Below, in pieces: positions 34,487 through 43,388 of a stretch of 49,334 nucleotides of DNA. Numbering within the stretch: position 1 is the first letter of the stretch; each line of letters opens with the position of its first letter. A program made the translations under genes and the position numbers. Below the pieces are notes generated by a model. That model worked only from the letters and a program-made list of their open reading frames with translations, was not told where the DNA came from and did no database searches. Source of the stretch: an uncultured Sphingorhabdus sp. (lineage in GTDB: Bacteria; Pseudomonadota; Alphaproteobacteria; Sphingomonadales; Sphingomonadaceae); the NCBI GenBank assembly GCA_937873665.1, contig CALMYW010000533.1, forward strand, positions 1 to 49,334. Direction: 5' to 3'.

Positions 34487-35341
34487 ATGTGCGCCCAGCT
34501 CGGCGTTCCACGTTCGTCGTTCTACGCCTGGCGTGCCCGCGCCGGGCAGGTTACCGCCACCCAGGCCCGCCGCGAGGCACTCAAGGTCGAGATCCAGCGG
34601 GTCTTCGACGAGCAACGAGGCACGGCCGGGTGCCGGCGTATCGCCGCGATCTTGAATGACCAGGGACATCCGGCCTCGGTCGGGCTGGTCGCGGATCTGA
34701 TGCGCGAGCTCGGACTGGCGGCGATCCAGCGCAAGGCCTACAAACGCACCACCGTCCCGGACGAAAACGCCCAGGTCTTCACCGACAAGCTGGGCCGGGA
34801 CTTCGCCCCGGCCAGTCACCGCCCGGGCGCCGCGCTGGTCGGCGACATCACGTACTTACGCACTGGGCAGGGGTGGTTGTACCTGGCCACGGTGATCGAC
34901 CTGGCCTCCCGCAAGGTGATCGGGTGGCAGACCGCCGAGCACATGCGCGCCAGCCTGGTCGTCGATGCCCTGGAAATGGCGCGTACGCAGGGCCAAGCTG
35001 TCGAAGGAGCGGTGTTCCATTCGGACCACGGGTCGCAGTACACCTCGGATGAGTTCGTCACCTACTGCGGCAAGCACGGGTTCACCCAGTCGATGGGGCG
35101 CACCGGGGTGTGCTGGGACAACGCCGCCGCCGAGACGTTCTTCGCCACCCTGAAGAACGAGATGTACCACCAGCAGGTGTTCCACACACGGGCCAGGGCG
35201 CGGTTCGCAGTCGCCGAGTACATCGAGGTGTTCTACAACCGCCGCAGACCGCACTCCAGTCTCGGCTACCGCACCCCGGCCCGAGCATGGGCAGACGCGC
35301 ACTCCAACACCGCCGCCGAGGACCTACCCGAGGCGGCCTGA
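34487..35341 (+). CDS. IS3 OrfB (DDE transposase)
   Basis: 284 aa from ATG 34487; the open frame continues upstream to join OrfA by -1 frameshift. HTH_21-like N-terminus (EALKVEIQRVFDEQRGTAGCRRIAAILNDQG), then the rve integrase core with catalytic residues in VGDITYLRTGQGWLYLATVIDLASRKVIGW (D), FHSDHGSQYTSDEF (D) and GRTGVCWDNAAAETFFATLKNE (E). It ends with the usual IYNRRRPHSSLGYRTP-like segment (FYNRRRPHSSLGYRTPA). It appears intact. Confidence 0.95.
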   Translation: MCAQLGVPRSSFYAWRARAGQVTATQARREALKVEIQRVFDEQRGTAGCRRIAAILNDQGHPASVGLVADLMRELGLAAIQRKAYKRTTVPDENAQVFTDKLGRDFAPASHRPGAALVGDITYLRTGQGWLYLATVIDLASRKVIGWQTAEHMRASLVVDALEMARTQGQAVEGAVFHSDHGSQYTSDEFVTYCGKHGFTQSMGRTGVCWDNAAAETFFATLKNEMYHQQVFHTRARARFAVAEYIEVFYNRRRPHSSLGYRTPARAWADAHSNTAAEDLPEAA

Positions 35342-35390
35342 AACATCACAAATCACCGAGGACCTGTCCACAATCCTTGACACAGCCCAG

Positions 35391-35424
35391 ACTATCCCGT
35401 CCGCTGACAGCGGGCCGGGATAGT
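35391..35424 (+). terminator. Terminator left over from the IS-truncated gene
   Basis: ACTATCCCG (35391-35399) pairs with CGGGATAGT (35416-35424); an inner stem CCGCT/AGCGG closes on GAC. It begins 8 bases after the IS right end. It probably ended transcription of the truncated EcsC-like gene and now insulates the IS from the next gene. Confidence 0.8.
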
Positions 35425-35461
35425 CTTCAACAAGCCAGGCGCAGCAGGAGGGTCCCGATAG

Positions 35462-36466
35462 ATGGCAAAGAAGTCGTCGAAGTCAGGCAGTCGCTCCGAC
35501 AGAGTCGAGGAATTGAAGCGGCGCTATGACGCGTGGGCGCCCGTCAGCAGGGAGAGCTCGGGCTTCGGACCGGCCCGAGCTCAGCTCGAGGCCGCTATGG
35601 GAATTGAGATCTCGGAGAACCTCGATGCCAACCCGGAGCGGCTAGACGAGCTCGCAGCGCTCAGACAGATAGACGACCACCAGGTCTTAAACACTGCTCG
35701 GTGGTTCGAGTTACCCACCGAGCGGCGTGAGCGTCTAAAGAAGTGGGCGAGAGTTGAACGTCGTAATCGTTGGGCGCGCCGATTCCGGATCATTTTCTCG
35801 TTCCTCGGATTAGTTTCCTACTACGTCGGAGTGGTCGCCGCCGGGTTGCATCTCCCGATGATGGAGGAATTGGTGTTCGTGGCACTCTGTGCCCCGGTGG
35901 TAGTGGCAATAGTGATGCTGGGTAAGCGGTTCCTGCAACCTAAATCTGCCGCGCCCTCAGAGGAGCTTCGGGCCCCGTCTGTTGAAGCCGTGATGATGCA
36001 GCGCTTTTTCGACATCGGAAAGGGAATCGCTGCGACCGGAGCGTGGCAGTCCGACCCCGCCGGGCGATTGGATCTCGAGTCGGAGCAGCATGACATCGGT
36101 TCGCAACTCCGGCAGATGGAACTACTGGCTGCGTCGATTGCTGAACTCACTGGGAGTGACGACCCAGTTCTCGTGCGAGCACTCTCCAAGGAACGGGCCC
36201 GACTCGGCTCCGTGCGGATGTCTTTGGTCGACCGTCTCGCAGCTCTGGACCGGTACCGGGTATCGCTTGAGCAGGTTGATGTGGATACCGAACGAGCCGC
36301 TAGGTTCAGCACGGTGGACGAGATCACAAGCGGTTTGGACATGCTGGAGGCTGGGCGGGCTTCTACTGAGTTCTCGATTGACTACACCACCCGGGCCTCG
36401 GAACAACTCGATGAGTCGATCCGGATCTCCCGTCAGATGCTCGAGGAACTACGCGGACATCACTGA
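35462..36466 (+). CDS. Two-TM protein with coiled-coil C-terminus, unknown
   Basis: Protein of 334 aa with GGAGGG 11-16 bases before ATG 35462. A basic N-terminus (MAKKSSKSGSRSD), TM helices at about 109-130 (IIFSFLGLVSYYVGVVAAGLHL) and 134-153 (ELVFVALCAPVVVAIVML), then about 170 residues of charged heptad-like helix (LRQMELLAASIAELTG, RARLGSVRMSLVDRLAALDRYR, STVDEITSGLDMLEAG). No family recognised. The topology places the long helical part in the cytoplasm. It is convergent with the small Cys-rich gene (9-base gap). It might be an effector or a cargo gene of the island; nothing more can be said. Confidence 0.7.
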   Translation: MAKKSSKSGSRSDRVEELKRRYDAWAPVSRESSGFGPARAQLEAAMGIEISENLDANPERLDELAALRQIDDHQVLNTARWFELPTERRERLKKWARVERRNRWARRFRIIFSFLGLVSYYVGVVAAGLHLPMMEELVFVALCAPVVVAIVMLGKRFLQPKSAAPSEELRAPSVEAVMMQRFFDIGKGIAATGAWQSDPAGRLDLESEQHDIGSQLRQMELLAASIAELTGSDDPVLVRALSKERARLGSVRMSLVDRLAALDRYRVSLEQVDVDTERAARFSTVDEITSGLDMLEAGRASTEFSIDYTTRASEQLDESIRISRQMLEELRGHH

Positions 36467-36475
36467 GCGGCCGAA

Positions 36476-36775
36476 CTAGTGTCTGCGACTGCTTCCTGGT
36501 GTGCCACCCGACACAGTCCGTAGGCTTTTCTTGGTGCTGTCTGGGCATTCCTCGATTGGGGCCTCAATTTGTGCAGGCGTGGCTGTGTCTGCGGTGAGGC
36601 TTCCACCTTCAACTTCTGTTTTCGTGACCGGCATACCTGATCGCTTGCATAGTTGCATCCCGGACGCTGACAGGTGGTTGGAAATCTCGTTTCTGTTGCG
36701 ATTGAAGCCAGTAAGTTGACCGCACGCTGAGCACATGCAGACGCGTGTAGCTACAGTTTTCTTGCGGCCGCCCAT
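36476..36775 (-). CDS. Small Cys-containing (zinc-ribbon-like) protein, unknown
   Basis: Protein of 99 aa with TTGGAGGA upstream of ATG 36775. The N-terminus GGRKKTVATRVCMCSACGQLTGFNRNRNEISNHLSASGMQLCKRSGMPV has Cys at 13, 15, 18 and 43 plus a His, which could bind one zinc. The C-terminal half is Thr/Pro/Glu-rich and probably disordered. Short proteins with this N-terminal pattern look like nucleic-acid binders, but I cannot name a family. 36776-36979 holds no gene that I can support. Confidence 0.6.
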   Translation of the reverse strand: MGGRKKTVATRVCMCSACGQLTGFNRNRNEISNHLSASGMQLCKRSGMPVTKTEVEGGSLTADTATPAQIEAPIEECPDSTKKSLRTVSGGTPGSSRRH

Positions 36776-36979
36776 TGGTCCTCCAAGTGATCTGAATCAT
36801 CCCGATCCTAAGGGAGGCTCTCAGCTTTGAGGCGGAGATCGGGCCAGGGCAGTACCAGAGAAGTACAGCCTTGAACTGGGCAAATGGCAGAAGACACATT
36901 ATCGGCACGGCGAGAGCTCCGGACCGCAAGCGGCACAAATATCGATGGTTTCCGGAGCCGGAACCCCAGGCCGCGCTGA

Positions 36980-39713
36980 TTACCCTCCAATCAGCTCCGC
37001 ATAGGCGGAAAAAAGAAGCTCCAGCCGTTGCTTCTCTTCTGACGGCTTGTGAGATGCGCCGAAGGCCCGGTCAACCTCCAGATCGAGGGCGTCATGGGCT
37101 TCCACTAGAGCTGGATCCATCACCATGGGGTCGTACGCTATCGCCAGAGAGCGTTCGGGGTGTCTCGCCCGTGCCGCGAGTACCCTCTGCCCCGCTGCGA
37201 TGACTGCCGACCGCGCCGCTTCGCTGAGTGGTGGAACGGGAAAGGTGTTCCAGGTCAGAGTGTTAGAGAAGCGCAGGTCGGATTTGATGCGCCCCCCCAC
37301 AGCTCGCTGCCAGACGATGAACATGGACGATGAGATCAGCGCGAACAGAAGACCATCCTCGTCGGCGACCTGGAAGTTCGCATTGCTCGAGATAACCTCT
37401 GGAAGGAATCGCTGCGCTAGGAAGTACGGGCGACTTTCACTCACGTGCGCAGGAATCGCCAGGTACGGGCCGGCGGGACGTGGCCCGGGCCGGAACAGGT
37501 GGGGAGTGCCCTTGAGCTTGTAGGCATCTCCGGTCGGGGTTTGCTGTTCGCGCCAGTTCTTGCACCGAGTGATGTGATCTCGCAGAACGCTGGAGGCTTG
37601 CACATCTGACGGGTCGAAGTCGTCGTCAGCCATCCAGAGGCACCATCTGTCAGTGCCCATGATGAGTTCTCTCGCCCCGATGAAGTTGCGGACGTACTTC
37701 ATCGCGATTGGATCATGTTCGGGGCGGGGTGTGCCCGCCTTCGGGACTAGATGCCCACCGTCAGCGGGTTTCAAGCCGTAGGTCACGACACCGAGCTCCG
37801 GAGAGAGTGGTTTCGAGCGCTTGTTCACCAGTACGTTCGGTCCGTCAACAAGATAGGCGTTGATGCCCTGCTCGACGGTGACCTCAACCGGATCGGCCTT
37901 AATGTCGGGGTAAGACCACAACCGCTGCTTGACACTGCGGTCCCGCGTGAATCCGACGATGACGCAGTGAACCGCTGCCTTACCGGGCGCCTCGGAGTCC
38001 GAACTTGATTCGCCAGCCCTCGCGTTGGATGGGACCGAATAGCGCGGGCACGGGTTGGCCTTGCGTGATTGAATTGGTCGTGACGTAGCCGAACTCGCCA
38101 GGCCGCCCGTCGGCGTAGAGGTGGAGCGCTTGTGCGTGCCAGCCAGTAACGAAGTCGAGGTAACCGTCGTAGTCGCGGCCCCAAACTCGACGCATATCGT
38201 CAGTTTGCTCGTCGGTCTTGGTGTACTGCCCGATGAAGGGCGGATTGCCAAAGGTGTAGGTAGGACCGGAAGCAGTTGGGACAAAGGCGGACCAGTCGAT
38301 CCGTAGCGCGTTAGTACAGGTGATCTGAGCTGATAACCGGATTGGTAGTCGATCGGGGGCCATGCCGAATTCTTCGGCCATTTGTTGGTTAGCAAGGTGG
38401 TCGACGAGAAGCATGGCGGTTTCGGCGATTCGTGCTGGCCACTCGCTGATTTCGAAGCCATGGAACTGGTTGAGACGAACGTTCAACTCGGTAGAGACGT
38501 CGAAGGTTAGTTGGGCTCGCTGAGCGGGGCCGAGAGCGGGGTCGGCGAGATCGAGGTCGCGGCGAAGTTTGAGAAGTTCGAGCTCCAATGCCCGCATTTC
38601 CCGGTAGGCGACGATGAGGAAGTTGCCGCAACCGCAAGCGGGGTCTAAGTACTGGAGTGTTCCCAGTTCGTTGTGCAGCTTGGTCAGTTCCCGTTTGCTG
38701 TTCTTGGCCCTATCGAGTCGGTCACGGTAATCATCGAGGAAGAGGGGGCCGATGGTCTTAAGGATGTTCTTCTCGGAGGTGTAATGCTCGCCGGCCTCGC
38801 GTCTTGCTTCCTTGCTCTTAACGGTCTGGAACATACCCCCGAAGATCGCGGGAGAGATGATTGACCAATCGAAAGTGCACGCCTCAAGCAGCAGTTCACG
38901 GAAGGTCGCAGAAAGTGGCGGCAGGCTTTGCCGATCCTTGAAGAGGCCACCATTGATGTAGCGGAATTGACGGAGGTGGCTGTCCGTTGGGATCTTTCGA
39001 TGCTTCTCGTCCGCGTCGAGGACGTCGAACAGCTCGGATAGATCGTGGTGCAGTGTCTTGGCTGCAGTGTGGTCGCGAAGAAACGATTCAAAGAGGCCAG
39101 CGGGCTTCCACATGTCTGCGTCGTCCCCGAAGAGAAGGAACAACAGCCGTGCGAGCAGGAGTGTGGCGTTGTGTTCGTCGACGCCAGCGGTCTCTAGTTC
39201 GGTGTAGAGGCCGCCCATGAGTCGGGCGGCTTGGGCGGAAGCAGTTTCGGCTTCTTGGTCGAATTCCAGCCTCATCCGATCCAGCAGTGTGACCAGGCTG
39301 ATGTCTTCGTCGAAGTCGAGTTCGATGGCTTGCAGTCGTTGGGCGAGGGTGCGGTAGTTCGGATCGCCGGGGATATAGGGGTGGGCGAGGAGTTTGGCGT
39401 TCGCGGCACCGAGCTGCGAGCGGCGGGGCCAACGCCATTCTTGTTTGTGCTCGCTGGTGAAGATGACTAGGCGCTCGAGCGTGTCTCGGCCGACGAGTAC
39501 GTCGATCTGCCGTTGGACGGGACGGGGCGGGAGCTGGGGGCAGTGCCAGATCCGCAGTCCCTTGAAGGAGGCGACGTTGGTCAGGGTGTAGGTGGTGCCG
39601 TCGACTTCGTGGCGGACGTCGGGGTGGTCGGGGTTGTCCCAGCCGAGTTCTTCGATGAATAGGGTGCGGAAGTCACGCTTGTCGACTAGGTCTAGAAGAC
39701 GATTAGAGCTCAT
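36980..39713 (-). pseudogene. MmeI-like adenine DNA methyltransferase gene, broken by a small deletion
   Basis: The 5' part (39713 to about 38000) encodes an N-terminal domain, EHYTSEKNILKTIGPLFLD, SAM motif I LDPACGCGNFLIVAYREM (about residue 357) and catalytic motif IV TFGNPPFIGQ (about 488), then ends GWRIKFGLRGAR with a stop at 37980. The next reading frame carries the rest, EAPGKAAVHCVIVGFTRDR through a target-recognition region to FSAYAELIGG (stop 36980). Relatives read about GW-I-F-AHRTF-W--EA-GKA here, so about 20 bases coding for the AHRTF.W stretch are missing and the frame is shifted. Both motif-I and motif-IV lie before the break, but the recognition domain is lost. ATG 39713 overlaps the helicase stop by 4 bases. 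Confidence 0.82.
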
Positions 39714-42700
39714 GAGCGGACTCCCATGCTGGAGACGATTCGGAGGGGATCGTTGCCGCTGCGTGCGGCGATGACGAGGTGATCATCGCGATGCAGTGCG
39801 GTGAGTTGAGCGGCAAGGGCGTCGTCACTGACACCATTGCGGATAGCTCGGCGAAGTTTGTGTTCCGCGTGCTTGGTCAATGGTCGCTGGTAGATGGACT
39901 CTAGTGCTTGTTCGGTGTCGTGTTCGAAGTTGTTGAGGGTTTCGCCTAGACGCCGCCACAGGCTGCGCCGCACGCCGCGGAGTCGGCCAGCAGCAGCATT
40001 CGGTGTGGATAGCGGGCCACGAACGAGGTTGGTCAAGAGTTCATCGTGGTCCTCGATAGGTTCCAGACCCGGTTCTTCAGGTGAGGATTCGAACGCTTTG
40101 AGAACCTCGTGCCCGGTGAGTAAGCGCATGGTTCCCTCGATGTCAGCGGTGCCGAAGCCGTCGATTCCGGAATCGGTACGCACGTAGGCCAGAACCCCGT
40201 CCGCTACATCTGTGAGTCTGCGTGCTCGGGTGGCGGTGATCATGTCCGGGAGGTGGGCGATGCGTTGGGTGAGCTCGGGATCGTTCTTGACGGCCTTATT
40301 CCAGATTTCGTACGCGAGGCTGGCGGCGTCAACGTCTTCGTTCAGGTCGTGGTCCTCGAGATTGCCGTTGTAGAGGTCACGGATGGCGTTGGTTTCGGAT
40401 GTGGAGCCGAAGAATTGCTCGTCGGAGCCGAAAGCTTTGGCATTCGCGGTGAGGCGTTCGCTGATGCGTTTGCGCAGGGTGATGACTTCTTCGACTGACT
40501 CGTGGAAGAACGAGTAGAGCAGGACGTGGCCGGCTTGTTGGCCCACGCGGTCGACGCGGCCGGCCCGCTGGATCAGTTTGATGATGGCCCAGGGCAGGTC
40601 GTAGTTGACGATGATATGGGCGTCCTGGAGGTTCTGTCCTTCGCTGAGTACGTCGGTGGCGATCAGGATACGAAGCTCGTTGTCGATGACCGCCCTTTCT
40701 TCGTCCCCCGGGAGCTTGTTGGAGCGGGGAGCGAACCTGCGGGCAAGCGCAGTGGGGTCTTCGCTGTCGCCGGTGGCTAGCCCGACGTCTGGGACGCCGG
40801 CAGTTTTCAGGGCGTCGCCGATGTAGTTGGCGGTGTCTTTGTACTCGGTGAACACCAGGATCTTGTCTTCAGGATGAGTTTCTTGGACGAGCTTGAGGAG
40901 TTCATCGAGTTTCGAGTCCGTGTCGCTGCTCCATTGGCCGAACTTGTCCAACTGTTTCTGCAGGGCCTGAGTGTCGGTGACGAGGTCCTCACGCAATGTG
41001 GCGGTGAACAGGGCGGGCCGGACCCAGTTGAGACCGGAAGGGGCGGCTTCGACGAGGTGCTCATACCGGCGAGCCGGAGTATCTCCCAGCGCTGCTGAGG
41101 TTTCGTCTTCTGCGTCCGTGTCGGATTCGGTGTCGAACATCGACTCGGTGATTGTTCCTGCGGGCAGAGGCCGGTCGTTGTCGATGGCGTAGAGGAACAG
41201 TTCATTGCGGGCGATATGGCGTCGCAGCGACAAGGTAAAGGAGTGTCCGCAGGACGAGAGGCGTTTAAAGAAGTTGGTCCGCACGAACCCCGCAACTTGG
41301 CCGCGAGCGCGGGCCACATTGTCGACGAACTCCTGCTCCTCGGCAGTCAGCTTGGCGCGTTTGCTGACGTAGGCGCCGAGGTTGTAGCGAGGCAGGATCA
41401 GAGAGTTGATGGCATCGAGCGTGGCGTCGCTGGCCATCAACGCAGCGGGATCATCGGGCCCGAAGGAGTGGTTGATGGGTTTGGGGATCCGGTCGGGGAA
41501 ACGAAACTTTGCCCCGGTGGAGAACTGTAGATACTGGCGCCCCTCGGCGTCGGTGGAGGAGTAGTTATCGCGGATGAAGCTACGGGTGCGGCGCACGAGG
41601 TGTTCACTCATGAGCCGTTTCCAGTCCTCAGGGTCGTCAGACTTGCGGAACGCGGCCAGGGTGGTGGTTTTGCCGTCGACCTTGTCGGCAATTGAGGGGT
41701 CCTGTGCGAGGGCATTGACTGGGGCGATACCGAGATCATCGTCTTCATCAAGGTAGAGGCCGAGCTGATTGGCGACGTCTTCGAACCTGATGTTGTAGGG
41801 CGTGGCGGTCAACATCAGTACTTTGCTGTCGTTGGCGTCAATGTAGTCCCGGATCGCCTTGTAGTCCCTGCGGGTATCGCTGCGCAATGTGTGGGACTCA
41901 TCGACGATGACGAACGGGTACCGACGCAGTTCAGGCAATATCTTGTGTGCCACGGAGTAGGGCACTACTCGCCCGTGGAGGTCATAGGCCTCTAGGTGCT
42001 CTTCCCACATTCCTGCGAGGTTTTTCGGGCACAGCACCAGTGGGATGTAGCCGTGTTCGTCTCGCAGCATCAGCGCGGTTGCGATTGCAGTGAGTGTCTT
42101 GCCCAGGCCGACTACGTCGCCGAGCATCGTTCCACGGCGATGAATGATCCGGCGGGCCAACGTCTTCACAGCGGTGGCCTGATACTCGAGCAGTTGCTTG
42201 GAGATTTCATCGGGAACCGAGTACTCGGCGAGCCCATCACGGACGTCACGGGAGAGGTCGTAGCAGACCTTGAGGAAGACCTCGTATGGCTTGCGCGGTT
42301 CTTTTCGTGCCCACGATTCATCGAGAAGATCGAGGATCTCTGCAGTGACTGGGCGGCTGAACTTGTCGGCCCAGCGTGCTTCGAACCAGTTCGCTAGCTC
42401 TTGGGCGCCATGGAAGTCGACGACATCGACGTTGAGTTCCAGATTCGACGACAAGCCGGGGCTGGTCAGGTTCGACGAACCGACGAATCCGGTGATCGGA
42501 TTATTGAGATCCTCTCGGTGGCAGATGTACGTCTTGCCGTGAAGTGGCCGGCGAGTAAAGACCTTGATCTCCACCGCTCCAGAGGAGAGAAGGTCCCGAA
42601 GTGACTGCAGGCTCTCGCGATCTGACTTCGTCGAGATTCCGCGCATTAGTTGTTCACGCAGATGGGCTAGGAGCTCTGTTTTGCGCTCTTGGACGGCACT

Positions 42701-42973
42701 ACGGTCGGCTTCCGGGATGGCTTCGCCGGCGACCTCGGCCTGCAGCTGGTCGAGAGCCTCCTGCTGGGGCCCGCCCATCACCATCCCGATCAACACGCGC
42801 ACGACTGGGTTATCGCTGTCGCTTTCCGCCTTCGATCGCACAATCTCATCGAAGGCCGACCAGCCGCGCAGGTTGAAGTAGCCGACCGCTACATCCATGC
42901 GGTCCGACACCTTCAGCGTCTCCTGCAGCTGACTGCCGAGTTTGCGCTCGATATTGTCGAAAAGCCTTGTCAT
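39710..42973 (-). CDS. PLD-domain SNF2/DEAD helicase, probable restriction motor-nuclease
   Basis: Protein of 1087 aa. The N-terminal PLD-type nuclease domain has PLHGKTYIC (HxK, residues 144-150) and GFVGSSNLTSPGL. The SF2 Snf2-like motor has Walker A MLGDVVGLGKTLTAIA (about 283-298), DESH box FVIVDESHTLR (about 354-364), LMLTATPYN, DKILVFTEYKDTANYI and motif VI IKLIQRAGRVDRVGQ. The start is ATG 42973 with AAGGA 8 bases upstream. It overlaps the methyltransferase gene by 4 bases, so the two form one operon. Known relatives are annotated as PLD-like helicases next to methylases in restriction-type loci. Function as an ATP-driven restriction enzyme is inferred. Confidence 0.85.
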   Translation of the reverse strand: MTRLFDNIERKLGSQLQETLKVSDRMDVAVGYFNLRGWSAFDEIVRSKAESDSDNPVVRVLIGMVMGGPQQEALDQLQAEVAGEAIPEADRSAVQERKTELLAHLREQLMRGISTKSDRESLQSLRDLLSSGAVEIKVFTRRPLHGKTYICHREDLNNPITGFVGSSNLTSPGLSSNLELNVDVVDFHGAQELANWFEARWADKFSRPVTAEILDLLDESWARKEPRKPYEVFLKVCYDLSRDVRDGLAEYSVPDEISKQLLEYQATAVKTLARRIIHRRGTMLGDVVGLGKTLTAIATALMLRDEHGYIPLVLCPKNLAGMWEEHLEAYDLHGRVVPYSVAHKILPELRRYPFVIVDESHTLRSDTRRDYKAIRDYIDANDSKVLMLTATPYNIRFEDVANQLGLYLDEDDDLGIAPVNALAQDPSIADKVDGKTTTLAAFRKSDDPEDWKRLMSEHLVRRTRSFIRDNYSSTDAEGRQYLQFSTGAKFRFPDRIPKPINHSFGPDDPAALMASDATLDAINSLILPRYNLGAYVSKRAKLTAEEQEFVDNVARARGQVAGFVRTNFFKRLSSCGHSFTLSLRRHIARNELFLYAIDNDRPLPAGTITESMFDTESDTDAEDETSAALGDTPARRYEHLVEAAPSGLNWVRPALFTATLREDLVTDTQALQKQLDKFGQWSSDTDSKLDELLKLVQETHPEDKILVFTEYKDTANYIGDALKTAGVPDVGLATGDSEDPTALARRFAPRSNKLPGDEERAVIDNELRILIATDVLSEGQNLQDAHIIVNYDLPWAIIKLIQRAGRVDRVGQQAGHVLLYSFFHESVEEVITLRKRISERLTANAKAFGSDEQFFGSTSETNAIRDLYNGNLEDHDLNEDVDAASLAYEIWNKAVKNDPELTQRIAHLPDMITATRARRLTDVADGVLAYVRTDSGIDGFGTADIEGTMRLLTGHEVLKAFESSPEEPGLEPIEDHDELLTNLVRGPLSTPNAAAGRLRGVRRSLWRRLGETLNNFEHDTEQALESIYQRPLTKHAEHKLRRAIRNGVSDDALAAQLTALHRDDHLVIAARSGNDPLRIVSSMGVRS

Positions 42974-43069
42974 TCGACCATCCTTCAAAGAATCAACTTG
43001 CCCAGCCTGCCCTGACGATCCGCTCCGAGATCAAGTTGAGTTAATCAGTTGTTCCTCACGTTGTAGCGG

Positions 43070-43100
43070 GCAGCTCCGACATGAACGGAGTCGGAGCTGC
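43070..43100. promoter_or_regulatory. Perfect hairpin upstream of the PLD-helicase gene
   Basis: GCAGCTCCGAC (43070-43080) pairs with GTCGGAGCTGC (43090-43100) around a 9-base loop. It lies 97 bases before the helicase start, in a 415-base gap (42974-43388) that otherwise shows no gene. It may be an operator, an attenuator in the helicase leader, or a terminator. A TTGGGGTACA word near 43223 also occurs at 44649 in the island right end. Confidence 0.5.
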
Positions 43101-43357
43101 TCGATGCCCTCGTGATCCACGATGGCATGGTTCGAGACGGCGAAGGTGTTGCAGCGGTCGAGCCCGAGGAAGCAGGGCCGTCCAAGTGCTCCGGGTGAAA
43201 CCTGCGCGTCCGCCGTTTCTCAAACACCATCCCCTTGGGGTACAAATCAACGGGAATCGAGCCCCGGAGCCCCCGGTGCCGAGGTCACCTTCGCCCTGCT
43301 GAGCAGTGCTTTACAGATTTGACTAACACGTAGCCCAGGCGTGTCGTACCCAGCCCG

Positions 43358-43363
43358 TATAAT
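43358..43363 (+). promoter_or_regulatory. -10 element TATAAT before the 43389 gene
   Basis: A perfect TATAAT lies 26 bases before GTG 43389. A start of transcription near 43370 would make the upstream candidate start at 43341 impossible, which supports the GTG at 43389. No clear -35 is seen. Confidence 0.5.
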
Positions 43364-43388
43364 CGAATCAACATCAAACGGGGGCGGC

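Larger units (their letters stand above)
34092..35382 (+). mobile_element. IS3-family insertion sequence
   Basis: About 1.29 kb with imperfect ends: left TGTACCAAGGTTCTTAGACA and, as reverse complement of the right end, TGTCAAGGATTGTGGACAGG, both followed by a CTC-containing stretch. It has two overlapping ORFs in the IS3 arrangement. I see no flanking direct repeat of 3-5 bases, consistent with an adjacent deletion after insertion. Confidence 0.88.

Noticed and set aside
37975..38020. Phase-variable frameshift in the methyltransferase
   Set aside because: No homopolymer or short tandem repeat is at the break, and conserved residues are missing, so a deletion fits better.
36980..42973. DISARM or BREX system
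   Set aside because: No DrmA, DrmB or separate DrmC, and no BrxA, BrxB, BrxC, PglZ or BrxL partner is present. PLD and Snf2 parts are fused in one protein.
43341..43388. Earlier GTG start for the 43389 gene
   Set aside because: A TATAAT element lies inside this stretch, so a transcript would start after it.
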